NCBI GenBank assembly: GCA_903813345.2
Contig: CAIIXF020000003.1
Coordinates: 2,694,109 to 2,758,108 of the forward strand
Direction of reading: 5' to 3'
Source: Owenia fusiformis
Taxonomy: Eukaryota; Annelida; Polychaeta; Sabellida; Oweniidae
Length of the DNA: 64,000 bases
The notes under the pieces were generated by a model. That model worked only from the letters and a program-made list of their open reading frames with translations. It was not told the DNA's origin and did not search any database. Positions 45,561 through 56,649 of this stretch are shown piece by piece. Position 1 is the first letter of the stretch. The number at the start of each line of letters is the position of its first letter. The position numbers and the translations under genes were made by a program.

Positions 45561-46847
45561 ACAACTTTCATGCACTTTCCCCTTATTGGACCAAAAATAT
45601 GGTTACTATGGTAACTCATGTTTTGGGCAGGTGGGGCAGATGATTTAAAGCGCAATAAATGTTAATAAGTCAATTTATAAATATCTTTCTAAGCTGCTTT
45701 CTGTATAAAGGTCAGTCTTATAGTACTAGTACACTATTTGATATCAATAAGATTCTCAAAATAGTTTCCATGATTTTTGGTACACTTCTCCTGGCGTTGA
45801 ACCAAATGGTGGAACAGGCGTCTGAATGCATTAAGAAACCTTCACAATTATATTCGAAATATGCATACCTTTCACAGATACCATTTTTTTCTTTTTCCTT
45901 GTACTCATTTTCAAAATTTTCTATTGCCATTTTTTAACTTTAAGGAAGCTTTATAGTAAAATTACTGTGATATATGTATTACATTATGTTAGTCTTTCAT
46001 GTGAATAATTATTTCAAACTGTAATGCTTTTAGTCGCCACTATTGCTGATCATACCATTCCTTTGGGTTGAACTGATCAATTATGCTCTTTTTGATAGAC
46101 TCTCTTTTCTTGTGTCACCTGCAATGAGTAATAACTTGTAATCCTGAATTAACAACACAGTACTAGATATACATGTAGTATTGAAAACTACAATAATAAT
46201 TCAAATGTTGCATTGCATATTTACATATTACAGATGGCTAACCCAGATGAGTTGACATGAAAGGCATACAAATTGTTCCCCTAAACTTAAAACAATTAGG
46301 CCTAAAAGATTTAATAAATCAATTTTTATATTATATTTTGGATTTTATTTGTGTTCAGAAAAAAGCACATTAAATGCATTACCTGTAATGTTCAATAAAA
46401 TAAAATGTTTAATATTTCATGTGAGGATTTTATAAAATGGACTTGTGGAAATCTACCTCAGGACCCACTTCCCTTGGCAAAAGTAGGCCATGGGCCTGAC
46501 AGTGCACATTGGTGCATAATAATATTCAAAATCAATCATAAGAAAAACTTGCTTATTTATTCTTAAATCAGTATTCTGTGAAAGGTCTGTCTGTATAATT
46601 CTCTAACAACCCTGGAATTTGCCACAATAATTCAGCTTCCCACATGGGATATTGAATTTAGCTTCCTTTTCATATTTGTCCAGCATGTTACACTACAGTT
46701 CCCTGGAGGCCATCTTGCCATTACACTTCGAATCTGAAACATGATAAAGCTTGAATAAGATAGTATGAAGCTGTTTTAAGGTTTTAAGATTTTAAAATAC
46801 GTATAAACATACATTTCATTTTTGAAGGTTCAAAAAGGGGCCGGACC

Positions 46848-46863
46848 CCATGCCCCCCCCCCC
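46848..46863. repeat. Poly-C tract
   Basis: A run of about thirteen C in otherwise AT-rich DNA. Confidence 0.8.
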
Positions 46864-48017
46864 CTCCCTAGATCCGCCAGTACATGTATTGTCAAGACTC
46901 TTGATATTCCAACTCATCATTACCGAGCAGCATACGACAACACCGCTTAATTATTAGTATAGGTATTGTGATAATATCCCGTTTTAGGCTGAACTTTAAT
47001 TTTTTTGAAATATTGATCAAATTAAATCTCGTTTTTTCGAACATATGTCATGTAACACATTCGATTTCTTGATACATATAAATAGTAATATTACCTCTCT
47101 ACCAAATCCGCCTTTTTATCCCTTTTTGAGGCTCCAAACCTCTATAATTCGATCTTTAAACTCCAAAAAGTTTCTGAGGCAGACTAAAATAAACCGGAAG
47201 TAAAAATTGCCTGAATTTGGGCGATAATAGGGGATGCGCCACCTATCGCCAATGTGACGTATTAATACGACATTTTAAGCCATTGATTTGTTTTCTTTTC
47301 AAAATGCTATTAATAATATTCCAAGATTTCTTTATATTACCTTTGCTCTCTTCAAATTAATTTTTATGAAACGTCTTCAGCATTTCTGATAACATGATTT
47401 AATGAATTTTAATGATTTTTTTATACCTAGTGTAAACTGTCTTGTTTTGCATTTTGCATTTTGTTTTGCAAGTTGGTTTATTCCTTAAATTTGGAGTAAT
47501 ATTTATTTTTATATTCGGCTGAAATTAATCTAGTATCCCTAATGTTATACATGGTTTATTATTATCATACAGGTTTTAATTATTTTGTTTTCAATAGGAA
47601 GACATCTGTTATATCTTTTTGATAAAATATCTAAACATGAATTGTAAGCAGTGTTAATACAAGGAGATTCATCATGATTATCCCAGTTGATCAAAGTTAT
47701 CTAATTTTATCTACTAAGTGTTTCATCATAAATAACCCGATATTGAATTGTTCTCTTTTTAACACAAGATTTTGTTCTATCATTAATTGCAAATATTGGG
47801 AAATGGTTTGGGATATCGTAAAGTAATGCACCTGTTTGAGCTATGTATATGCTATTTTGTTCCAACAATAATTGGCTTTAAAGAAAAACAATGTTGAATT
47901 CAGCTCGCAATATCAACAGCAGTCCCTTACTTATCATTTGCAATAGCTAAGTTTTAAAATGGTAATCTGATATTACAACAGGAATTAAATTACTAAAAGA
48001 TTCTGCAGCTTCAATTG

Positions 48018-49860
48018 ACGAAGGGTTGAATTTTTATTAGCTACATGTATTTAGAGAGCGAGTCCTGCCTCGTATTAATTTCAATAAAAAAGTTAAAATA
48101 GAAACCTATTTGAGAGTTAATCTAATACTTACATTACATTGATAAATTAAGGCAAATCCTGTAAATCCAATCCAATATTTTTTAAGTGCATTTTCTATGA
48201 AATATTGTCCAAGTATTTAGATGAAACGGTCTTATTCAAATACAAATCATAAGATGATGATATTTTTCATAAAATATTTTTCCATGAAATTCAATTGAAG
48301 GGTCAAGATAAACGAGCTAATTTAGGTGAAACCCCTTACATGATGATGTGTTTTCATTACTTCTTTCATAAAATTCCATCAAGGGATGAAGATAAAATGA
48401 TCGAATTTAAGTGATTTAAGGATCACGAGGATATGTTTTCTTGGATATTTTCTATGAAATCCCATCCGATGGTCAAGGTAAAATTTTGATTTTGATTTCG
48501 TATTAGGTCACGTGTTCGAAAGATCCATATAAGGCCCATAGAACCATATAGGAACGTCATTTTGAATGTCACGTGATAGATCCATATAAGGCTTTTAAAA
48601 CCATGTCGGGAAAGATGAGGGGAAGCCCCTGACACCTGTTTCACGATTTTATCCAAACGTTGTTCGGATCATCATGCACTTCATTATTGTACCGAAGTTT
48701 GCCGATTCGATTCGTCGTATTTCGGAATCCTGGTGACAATTTTATACTCCATTGGGAGTATTTTTGATCTACTTCGTATGACGAAGATTCCCGAACCTTG
48801 TTCGGATTAATCCGGATTTTCTGACATACTTTATCTTCTGAGATTTCACGAGTTAACATTCGTCTCATTTCGGAATCCTGGTGACAATTTTATACTCCAT
48901 TGGAGTATTTTTGATAATTCTTATGACGAAAATTCCCGAACCTTGTTCGGATTAATCCGGATTTTCTGACCTATTTTATCTACCGAGATTTAACGAGTTA
49001 ACATTCGTCTCATTTCGGAATTCTGGTGACAATTTTATACTCCATTGGAGTATTTTTGATCTACTTTTTCTCGATTTTGCTCTATGTATTATATCTTGAC
49101 AACAAGCAAATCAAAAAGTTCGATATGAACGGGTCTCGATCGACTAACCTAGAGCGTGGAAGCTAGGCACGTTAACCATGAGGCCAATGTGCTACCGATG
49201 TGAAAGAACAAAAGTATTATATATTTATACCGAGCGTCAATTCAAAATGATCTTCACTTTTGACTCCACTTGAATACAACTCGTCAGTTGTATCCAGAAT
49301 AGGTGAATTCCTATGGCGCTAGTGAATAACCAAATCCCAAGTGAGTGGTTCGTATCCTTTCGAGATATACTATTTTTATTTTATTAAATATGACAGAAAG
49401 GAGCAAGGTGTAAGGTTGAAAACAAGACGTTAGTTTGTTTCAAAACAGTTTGGAAACATTAAACTCTGATAATTAAAGGTTTTCCACTCCTGAAGGACCT
49501 CTAGATCTATGAAATTCATTAATCGAGACAGTGTAAAACTTTTAGATATATGTATCCATACTTTAGCCTGTGGAATCAACTAAATATTACATTTTGGATT
49601 TCATTGATATCCAGTCATAGTGCTAAAATGTTTGTTTTTTCTGGAACATTATTTTTTCAACACTGATACAAATTTCCCTGACATATCTACCGTTTCAAAA
49701 TTCCCGGACATCTTTTGCCCTTTTGACCTAATTTTAAAATTCCCTGACATTTCCAGCACTTGGAAAATTAAATCAATTTCCCTGACATTTGCAGGTCTGT
49801 ACGAACCCTGGAAATATCCCAATGGCTCGACCTATGAATCGCTAGTACAGATTGATTAGT
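48018..49860 (+). repeat. Family A repeat, copy 3 (nearly full length)
   Basis: Matches copy 1 from 'gaagggttgaatttttatt' and continues beyond the copy 1 breakpoint to 'caggtctgtacgaaccctgg' near 49812, as copy 2 does. It has many small differences from copies 1 and 2. The tandem subunit is about 145 bp here. The downstream part (49670-49810) repeats 'aatttccctgacat' words, which yields a spurious FPDIS-repeat open frame. Confidence 0.85.
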
Positions 49861-50054
49861 GTTTCAAAATGGTGGACGAAATGTTTGATTAGATAATTTT
49901 CATATTGAGCTTCTTAAAGGGGCGACAAGGCCTGTTCATAGAAAATTCTATTTTTTTTTTTACTTTTTCTGAATTTTTAGGGCAACATTTGGCTTTACAT
50001 CTTCTTTTATACATTATTTCGTAAAATTTTCAAGAAGAATATCAGCAGCTTAAA

Positions 50055-50433
50055 TCACGCCCGGTGATCATACAAAATGGATGGAGGGGGGTAGGCGATT
50101 TCTGCAAGAAAACTAAAAAAAAATTGGAAGATTTATTTTTTCAAGATAAAATTTACAAGTAAATTGCCAAATGAATAGGCGCACTGCATGGCAAAATATG
50201 TTAGGTCTTTTAGTATTTTTTTGAACTGATACGCTTCTAAGATATGAGATCTATTATAAAAGGTCCATCATCATCATCAACGTGCAAAAGTCAATGTTTT
50301 TGCTATAAATCAGGCAACAATGGTCTACAAGACCTGTAATAAATAGGTATAAATGGCGTTATTATCACAACACTGACATTGCTCACTTTTTAAAGTTGTT
50401 TCAATGCGTTATACAAAAAATAACCCCATTGTT
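50055..50433 (-). mobile_element. Family B element, copy 3 (partial)
   Basis: Begins cacgcccggtgatcatacaa and follows copy 2 through 'gaataggcgcactgcatggc' and 'acctgtaataaataggtat' to 'ttatacaaaaaataa', then stops. Only the first half is present. Confidence 0.75.
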
Positions 50434-50739
50434 ACAAAATCACAAAAAGTGAAATATCTATTATTGTATTGCATTTTCTTTCACTGGTCATATTTTGATT
50501 TGCATTTCTATTAGATACATAATTGTGATATGAACATTGAACCACGAACACAGATGTACTTTAAGTTAAAGGGAACTTTCTACCATACCCGCCATGCTAT
50601 CTGACCCGAACCTGTCGCATCTGCGTTATTACGCAGAGACATAAACGTATACACAAGGAAACGATAGGAGCTAACCTATTTTATCTCTGTATACATTTTA
50701 ACTTTAATACATCTTTACAAAGAATACAACATACCTGTA
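50434..50739. other. Spacer, no gene recognised
   Basis: AT-rich DNA with a short CpG-containing patch near 50590-50670. No open frame of note. Confidence 0.35.
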
Positions 50740-51970
50740 TATTGATTTTTTGACCTTGACAAATTCTTGAATTGAATCGAATTTGTCCAAAGGTCTTGAA
50801 ACGTAAAATACCTAAATATTTATCTTTGACCTTGGGATGACCTTGTACAAGAAACATTAATGTTGACCTCGGTTCATCTAATCATAATTCGCCAAGGGCC
50901 ATAGTATCATCAAACGCCAAATACCTAGACATTGATCGTTTACCTTTGAATGAACTTAACTCTGACCTACGTAGACCAACTTTCTATAAGGTTAAATGGT
51001 GTAGAAGGAGATGTCCCAACAAACAGACAAAATGACAGACGGACCACACATGCTTTATACTAGGTCTCGACATCTCATTTTGCCTCATACTTGATGGGCC
51101 AGTGAGCGTTCTACTAAGGTCAGAGGTCAAAGTCATTCTAGGTTAAAGGCAGAATCAGATATATGGGAGTGACAAAATTACATGCAACATGTACAATTGA
51201 CGTACCAATCTATTCCTTGCAATCTCAAATACAATATCTTACAAAATATTTACGATATGTTAGAAATTGATGAAGTTGTAATAGATTAATAGTGCAAAAT
51301 TGTTTAAATTCTCCCAAATAATAAGTAACCATTCTTATAGAAAAAATATACATTGTTGTAAACACTTTAGTTTTCCTGAAATAAAGTGTGCACTTTTCGG
51401 ATTTTTTTTGAAAATAGTCATGAAAGGGGATAACATAAGCCAGAAATATTCTAAAATTGAAACAAATTTTTGTTAGACTGCTTGCTAGATCTGATTCTCT
51501 CTTTAAAATGACAATATCTAGGTTTACGCGTTTTTTACCCTTGGTCTGAGATTTGACCCTTGATGAGGATTGATTAGGTGACCTGAAGTCAAGGTCATTC
51601 CTATGTAGAATAGCAATATCTAGATATTTTGTGATTTAAAGTCCATTGGGCTGCTAAGACCTTTGGCAACCAATGATAAGTTGAGTTCAAGGCCAATATT
51701 AATGGGTCAAGTTTGTTCCAAGATCAAATATTAATATCTAAGTATTTGGCATTGTAAGGACCTTGGGGGCTACAATGACCCTTGACGACACATGATTAGG
51801 TGACCTACATGTAAGGTCAAAGTCAATGTGTATTGGCCAACGTCATTTCAAGGTCATATCTAGGTATCTGGCGTTTCACGAGATTTCAACAAGTTCATCT
51901 CAATTCAAAAATAAGTCAAAGTCAAGTTAATAATACAGGTATTTTGCATTTTACGGAGACTGCAGCCATG
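50740..51970. repeat. Degenerate AGGTCA/TGACCT-rich repeat
   Basis: Phrases such as tgaccttgac, tcaaggtcattc, ggtcaaagtcaatg and 'atatctaggtatttggc' recur irregularly over 1.2 kb. They include a direct repeat aggtcagaggtca (51118-51130) and at least two tcaaggtca words. It looks like a decayed tandem repeat rather than a gene. Confidence 0.65.
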
Positions 51971-52624
51971 TGGGGACCCTTGGTGATCCACTCGCACATT
52001 TAGATTTTTTGTATTTGTAAAGGTGTATAAAAGTTAGAATGTATACTTACCATGAGCTCCTATCGTTGGATTTAAATAAGGAGTATGATTTTAATCTTTA
52101 AAATTGGCTAGGTCGTGGTTAGGCAACAATAGTACGCTCGAAATACCGCTGTGTAATGCCTGGGTCACATTTGCTGCGAGTATTTTGTTCAAATTGAATA
52201 CATTTCCGAACACAATACTCAATCGGCCGGGTGCCGTATTGAAAATCGGAGCAAATGTGAGCAAGGCATAAAACAATTGGAACACAACCGTATCAGTTTC
52301 ACATTTACTGCGGTGTCAAAAGCATTTACAAAAATACAGCCAGAGTTGGCAATCATATAAAATGAAACCAATCCCAATATTTTAGTGCATTGAATTCAAT
52401 GGTATAACCATGTCGATTTACATGAGTGTCCGATTCATTGTACCAAATTTAAACCTTGACTGTTCTCCAGAAAGCAATAAGCTGACATATATTATTTTTC
52501 ACATTTTAATACAACTGAAAATATAATAAATGTTTTAATATAAAGTTGACGTTGTTATAAATGTTTTAAGTGTAAAATCAAAGCACAACCATATAATGAA
52601 ATTTTTTTTTAAATTACGCTGGGA
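51971..52624. other. Spacer, no gene recognised
   Basis: AT-rich. Near 52090-52285 'cacaatactc', 'gcgagtatttt', 'gagcaaatgtgagcaaggc' and 'ggtcacatttgctg' form a loose inverted pair, possibly a small MITE. Confidence 0.35.
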
Positions 52625-52663
52625 TTCCAACTGGATACAACTGACGAGTTCTATTTAAGGTGG

Positions 52664-53448
52664 CCTAAAGTGCTGCTTAATTTTTCGTGAAGCCACTCAG
52701 TAAAATTACGATTTCTCTGCACCCTAATGTTCAATCAACATCATTCGAGTATCTTTGTGTTTCTGACACGTTTGGGCATTCGGTTATGACAACGTCTACC
52801 AAATGTTTGCACGCGAAATTGACGTAATTCATGACTGAAATCCGGAAGATTGTTTATAATTGTTTATAATAACTATTTACAAAAATGTTCCCGAGACACA
52901 AATCCATTTGGGTCAGGTTTGTTTTAAAGTCGAAAAGCCGCAATAAGACAATACAAACCCAGATTAAACCCGGAAGAATGCAGATTTCATGTAATGATTT
53001 ACGTTCATGTAAACAAGTAAAGTACATATAATCCCCATATAAAAACACTGGCCTACGTGACATGTAATAACATGTTTAAATTGAAATATAGAAAATTTTC
53101 AACATAGCATTTGCTTCTGTGTTCTGTATGCCCCTCTACCTGCTTAATAATGCAATGTATCTTCAAATAAAATCTTAGCCAAGTAGATTGAGTCTCTGGA
53201 ACACTTTTGTAAAGGGTTTTCACAAGCAATTTTGTTTGTGAATCTCAAATTTTGTCTTCCCGGTTTCAGTCATGAATTACGTCAATTTCGCGAGCAAACT
53301 TTGTGTAGACCTTGCTATTTCCGGACGTCCAAACTTGTCAGGAATAGATAGATACTTGAATGATCTTGATCGGACATCAGGTTGCAGAAAAATCGTTTTT
53401 TTACTGAGTGGCTTCACGAAAAAATAAAAAACCTATACGCCTCGTTAT
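52664..53448. mobile_element. 785-bp foldback element with ~180-bp imperfect inverted arms
   Basis: tttttcgtgaagccactcag (52681) is repeated in reverse at 53401-53424. Pairing resumes at 'gcgaaattgacgtaattcat' (52816) and 'atgaattacgtcaatttcgc' (53272). The empty site can be read from the other family A copies, giving GTGG on both sides as a likely target duplication. The outermost 17-20 bp are not inverted repeats. No coding. Confidence 0.75.
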
Positions 53449-53520
53449 GTGGAGTCAAAAGCGAAGATCATTTTGAATTGACGCTCGGTATAAATATATA
53501 AAACTTTTATTCCTTCACAT

Positions 53521-53596
53521 CGGTAGCACGTTGGCCTCATGGTTAACATGCCTAGCTTCCACACTCTAGGTTAGTCGATCGAGACCCGTTCATGTC
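53521..53596 (+). other. tRNA-like block inside family A
   Basis: ggtagcacgttggcctcatgg resembles a D-arm/A-box, and tagtcgatcgagacccg a B-box-like T-arm. The spacing is close to that of a tRNA. The same block is at 10646-10715 and, reversed, at 2590-2650 and 49130-49195. A full cloverleaf does not form, so a SINE-like or chance origin remains open. Confidence 0.3.
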
Positions 53597-53920
53597 TAAC
53601 TTTTTGATTTGCTTGTTGTCAAGATATAATAAGTAGAGCAAAATCCAGAAAAAGTAGATATAATTTTTCTAACGTTTGAGGTACGAATTAGTGAGAAAAT
53701 TACTTTGCGGGAGACGAGATTTTTGTTTTTATGCATACCAAGTTGTAAGGGGGGGGGGGGTTTATACGTTTCATGGTTCGTTGATTCTGTTGGGTGAATA
53801 GATTTTAGGGATGAGTACGTAATGAATAGGTAAGGTCATTCTCAGCTAAGCGAGTGGACGACCAACAACTTACTTTTAAAATTTTAGCACGTGTACGAAA
53901 TAAGTAGCACAACTTACAAC

Positions 53921-54339
53921 ATGGACAGAGACGATATAAAAACTCTATTAGAAAGTGTTTTAGATAATAAATTGGCAAATTACAAGAGATAATTGCTAGA
54001 TGATACAAAGAAGGTCGCCAAAAAGGCAAAGACTGACCCGTAATGTGCAAAAAGGGACACCAAAAACAGTTTGAATTCAACAACGAAGTTCTCGACGCCA
54101 TCAAAGACGCTTCCTATATGTTAGGGGACTCTCACCCAGAAGTACTAGCAAAGTTGGACGAAGGTATGAAACTTATTACATATCGAAATAAATGTATCAA
54201 AATTGCTGATGATTCTAAAAACGGTTGGTTAGCCGTAGAAGAATATGTAAAAGACGTTTATGCAAGTAACGACAAAGATGATAAAAAGATTAAAAGCGCC
54301 AGGTTTAACGCAGGTAGAAAAGTCAGAAACGCAAAATAA
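53921..54339 (+). pseudogene. DIRS-like retrotransposon gag remnant
   Basis: ATG at 53921 opens MDRDDIKTLLESVLDNKLAN, then hits TAA after 23 codons. A second stop and a frameshift follow near 54040. From there the frame reads QKQFEFNNEVLDAIKDA, then KLDEGMKLITYRNKCIKIAD and GWLAVEEYVKD to a Lys/Arg tail. The pattern QFxFNxEV...RxKxIKIADxSxxGWxxVxEY followed by an acidic and then a basic tail is familiar to me from the first ORF of DIRS-type tyrosine-recombinase retrotransposons of marine invertebrates. No RT, RNase H or recombinase region follows. Confidence 0.6.
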
Positions 54340-54469
54340 GCGTTAGAAATACTAGGTTTCACAATTCTGGTGCCAATTCAGTGCCAATTTCATATCCCTG
54401 ACCCCTTTCACTTAAACATAGCTTGGATATCCGATACCTATTTCATTTAACGTGACCCATCTTAATTTT

Positions 54470-54845
54470 GCCTGACGCTATTTGAGAAAATAGCGTCACG
54501 GTTTTTGAGGAAAAGCGTCACAGTTTTTGAAAAAAATTTGTCACGGTATTTTCTAAAAACCGCGACGCTTTTTCTAAACTACCCAATCTTAATTCTCTTA
54601 ATAGCGTTCGGTATTCTATGACCTAATCCAGTACGTACGGTATGCCCGTCACCGTATACCCGACGCTTTTACTGATCGTGCATTTTTAACGGACGCTTTT
54701 ACCGTTCGGTGAAATTCTCCCGTACGCTCTTACCGTTCCTTGCCGTGAAATACTGGACGGTCGACCGACGCGACATCTTTTAATGATGACATGCATTAAT
54801 ACCGTTCGGTGTATTTTTAACGGACGCTTTTAGTATCGCTTGTTT
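54470..54845. repeat. CpG-rich block with repeated ACGGACGCTTTT / CCGTTCGG words
   Basis: The words aacggacgcttttaccgttc, cccgacgcttttactgatcg and ataccgttcggtgtattttt recur. The first part has hairpins such as tgacgctattt...aaatagcgtca. It is unusually CpG-rich for this window. It may belong to the same element as the gag remnant. Confidence 0.6.
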
Positions 54846-56489
54846 TGATAGACTTCGTGTAATCTGAACCAAACGACCGTGTATGTATTGGGTTCAACTA
54901 TCCGATCGATCAATGTGTCTCTTAGATACATTATGATTTCATTTCAAATTACGAAACTGATTTATACCGATCAAAGTCTTGAAGACTCCTTGTACTCGCA
55001 TAAAGAAATGTTTACTTGTTGCACTGCACTGTGCTGCCATCTTTCAATGAGTGACATTTGAATTATTATTCTATACTTGTATACCTTTCATATTGAGGAT
55101 ATCCCTGTGGAATGATGTTCCAGTCTTTTATAATATTTTGTTTTATACAGGCCCGTAGTCCCCCTGGCCAAAAGTTCTTTCAAAATCATGCAGTTTTTCA
55201 CCATTTTGAGCACTTCTCAGGTGATTTTAGCCATATTTGGGCCAAAATTGTCAAATGTGAAACTCCTGGAAAGAACGAATGGCTATAGATACCCCTGGGG
55301 TCACTTATCATTTTTTGAAAATTGCAGTTCCGTTAATATCCTTGATCTTGATATGTAGGATCAAATTGTAGATAAATATGTATATTTTCAAGAAATAGCA
55401 ATAAAAAGCATTCAAGATTCCTGATATAAGTATATTTTGGTTGATTTGGGAGGTATGTATCACTACTTGTGAAAATGTGAAGTTTTATCAGTCTCAGAAA
55501 ATGTCTCCAGAATATATAAACCCAACTTGGCAGATGTCCCATTGTTTGATTGTGTCACTCTATACACTCATTGGATTAATATTTTGTAAAGATAAATAGT
55601 CATATTTCAATAGTCATTGAGTAGGGATTAGTTATGTTTGCAATTGTGTTGACCTACTTCTTTTTAGATAGAGGAAGGTTATGATAAACATTTTCTTTGT
55701 TCGTATAACGCTTGGTTCTTACCTAGAAAGTTATATGTATTGAGGGAATAGTGAACTTCTAAGGTACTTCTTGAGATATGTAAAAATCTAGGTAAAGACC
55801 AAGCGTTGTGCAAAAATGGAACTTTTCTGCAATTTTCAGCATGAAATGAAATGATGTCAGCCATTTTGAAAATCCTTCGAATGATTGTGACAGCTGTGTT
55901 TTATATATTTGAGTATATTTTCTTTATTCATATGATCTTTTCATGAACTAATATGTATGCTTGCACTGGAGCATGACCTCTTGAGAAGCATATATCTTTA
56001 CCATGGCTCTAAGCAACATAATAACATGCAATTCCTTTCAATACATTCATATGAGATGATTGTTGTACAATCATTTTATCTTGATGTTTTGTGTATGAAT
56101 GATTTTTTTTATATTATCACAGTTCACTGGCTGATCATACCAATGTTCATATTTAGAAATCCAGCTCAACTTTATTGTACAGAAGAAATATACTTTTACA
56201 ATATAAGTCACAATCGGTAGGCAGAAAAACTACATTTGCTAATAAAATGCCACTGTGAAAAAAGCCAAATATAGTTTGTACTATAGCAAACTATTGTTTA
56301 GAATAAACCCCATATAGTTTGAATTTCACCTAAAATATGGGCGAGAATAGTTTCTCCCATATTCCTAAAAACGGAACACTTTAATATAAGTCCTGATAAA
56401 CTCTCCGGTACGCCCATATAAACTAAAATAAGTTGCATATATCATTGCAGAGTGTATATCTTTACTGAACTATTTTCCACTTATATGCC
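54846..56489. other. AT-rich stretch, no gene recognised
   Basis: Around 55148-55215 a segment 'caggcccgtagtccccctgg' followed by 'gcagtttttcaccatt' is shared with 57569 and 58625, marking the start of the diverged-repeat zone. The open frames are chance. Confidence 0.4.
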
Positions 56490-56524
56490 TCAAAGTAGGA
56501 ATCGAACCTACTATATGCGGTGAA
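56490..56524 (-). other. Isolated tRNA-type T-arm (B-box)
   Basis: The minus strand has gtagg-ttcgatt-cctac, a perfect 5-bp T-stem and loop. No matching acceptor stem or D-arm is found upstream, so it is at most a tRNA-derived SINE remnant. Confidence 0.35.
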
Positions 56525-56649
56525 AAACAACTTATATTAAATAAAAACAGACTATATCAAACTATACTTGACTTATTCTTCTCTTATTCTACCTCAAAAC
56601 AAACTATTCGCTTCTTATACGCGATATTACGTAATTGCTTCAGTTCCCG

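Larger units (their letters stand above)
42410..47255. mobile_element. Candidate 4.8-kb element with TGGCGCAT...CTATTATCGCCCAA ends
   Basis: tggcgcat followed shortly by ctattatcgcccaagttcag (42411-42450) is repeated in opposite orientation at 47210-47246 (reverse: tggcgcatcccctattatcg then cccaaattcaggcaat). The left copy has ten extra bases. Alternatively these are two similar promoter regions. Within it, CpG-rich 42490-42675 has overlapping open frames, and 44139-44257 looks like an exon. The rest is AT-rich with no gene recognised. Confidence 0.4.
52625..53670 (-). repeat. Family A repeat, copy 4 (fragment, interrupted)
   Basis: 53453-53660 and 52630-52660 match consecutive parts of copies 2 and 3 in reverse. 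The outer part is lost at about 53665, where unrelated sequence leading to the DIRS-like remnant begins. The break in the middle is the insertion at 52664-53448. Confidence 0.8.

Noticed and set aside
49620-49859. FPDIS-repeat open frame, with an inverse counterpart at 9967-10179
   Set aside because: The repeated peptide comes from short DNA repeats (aatttccctgacat) inside family A. The counterpart copy is open on the other strand relative to the element, so the frame is not conserved.
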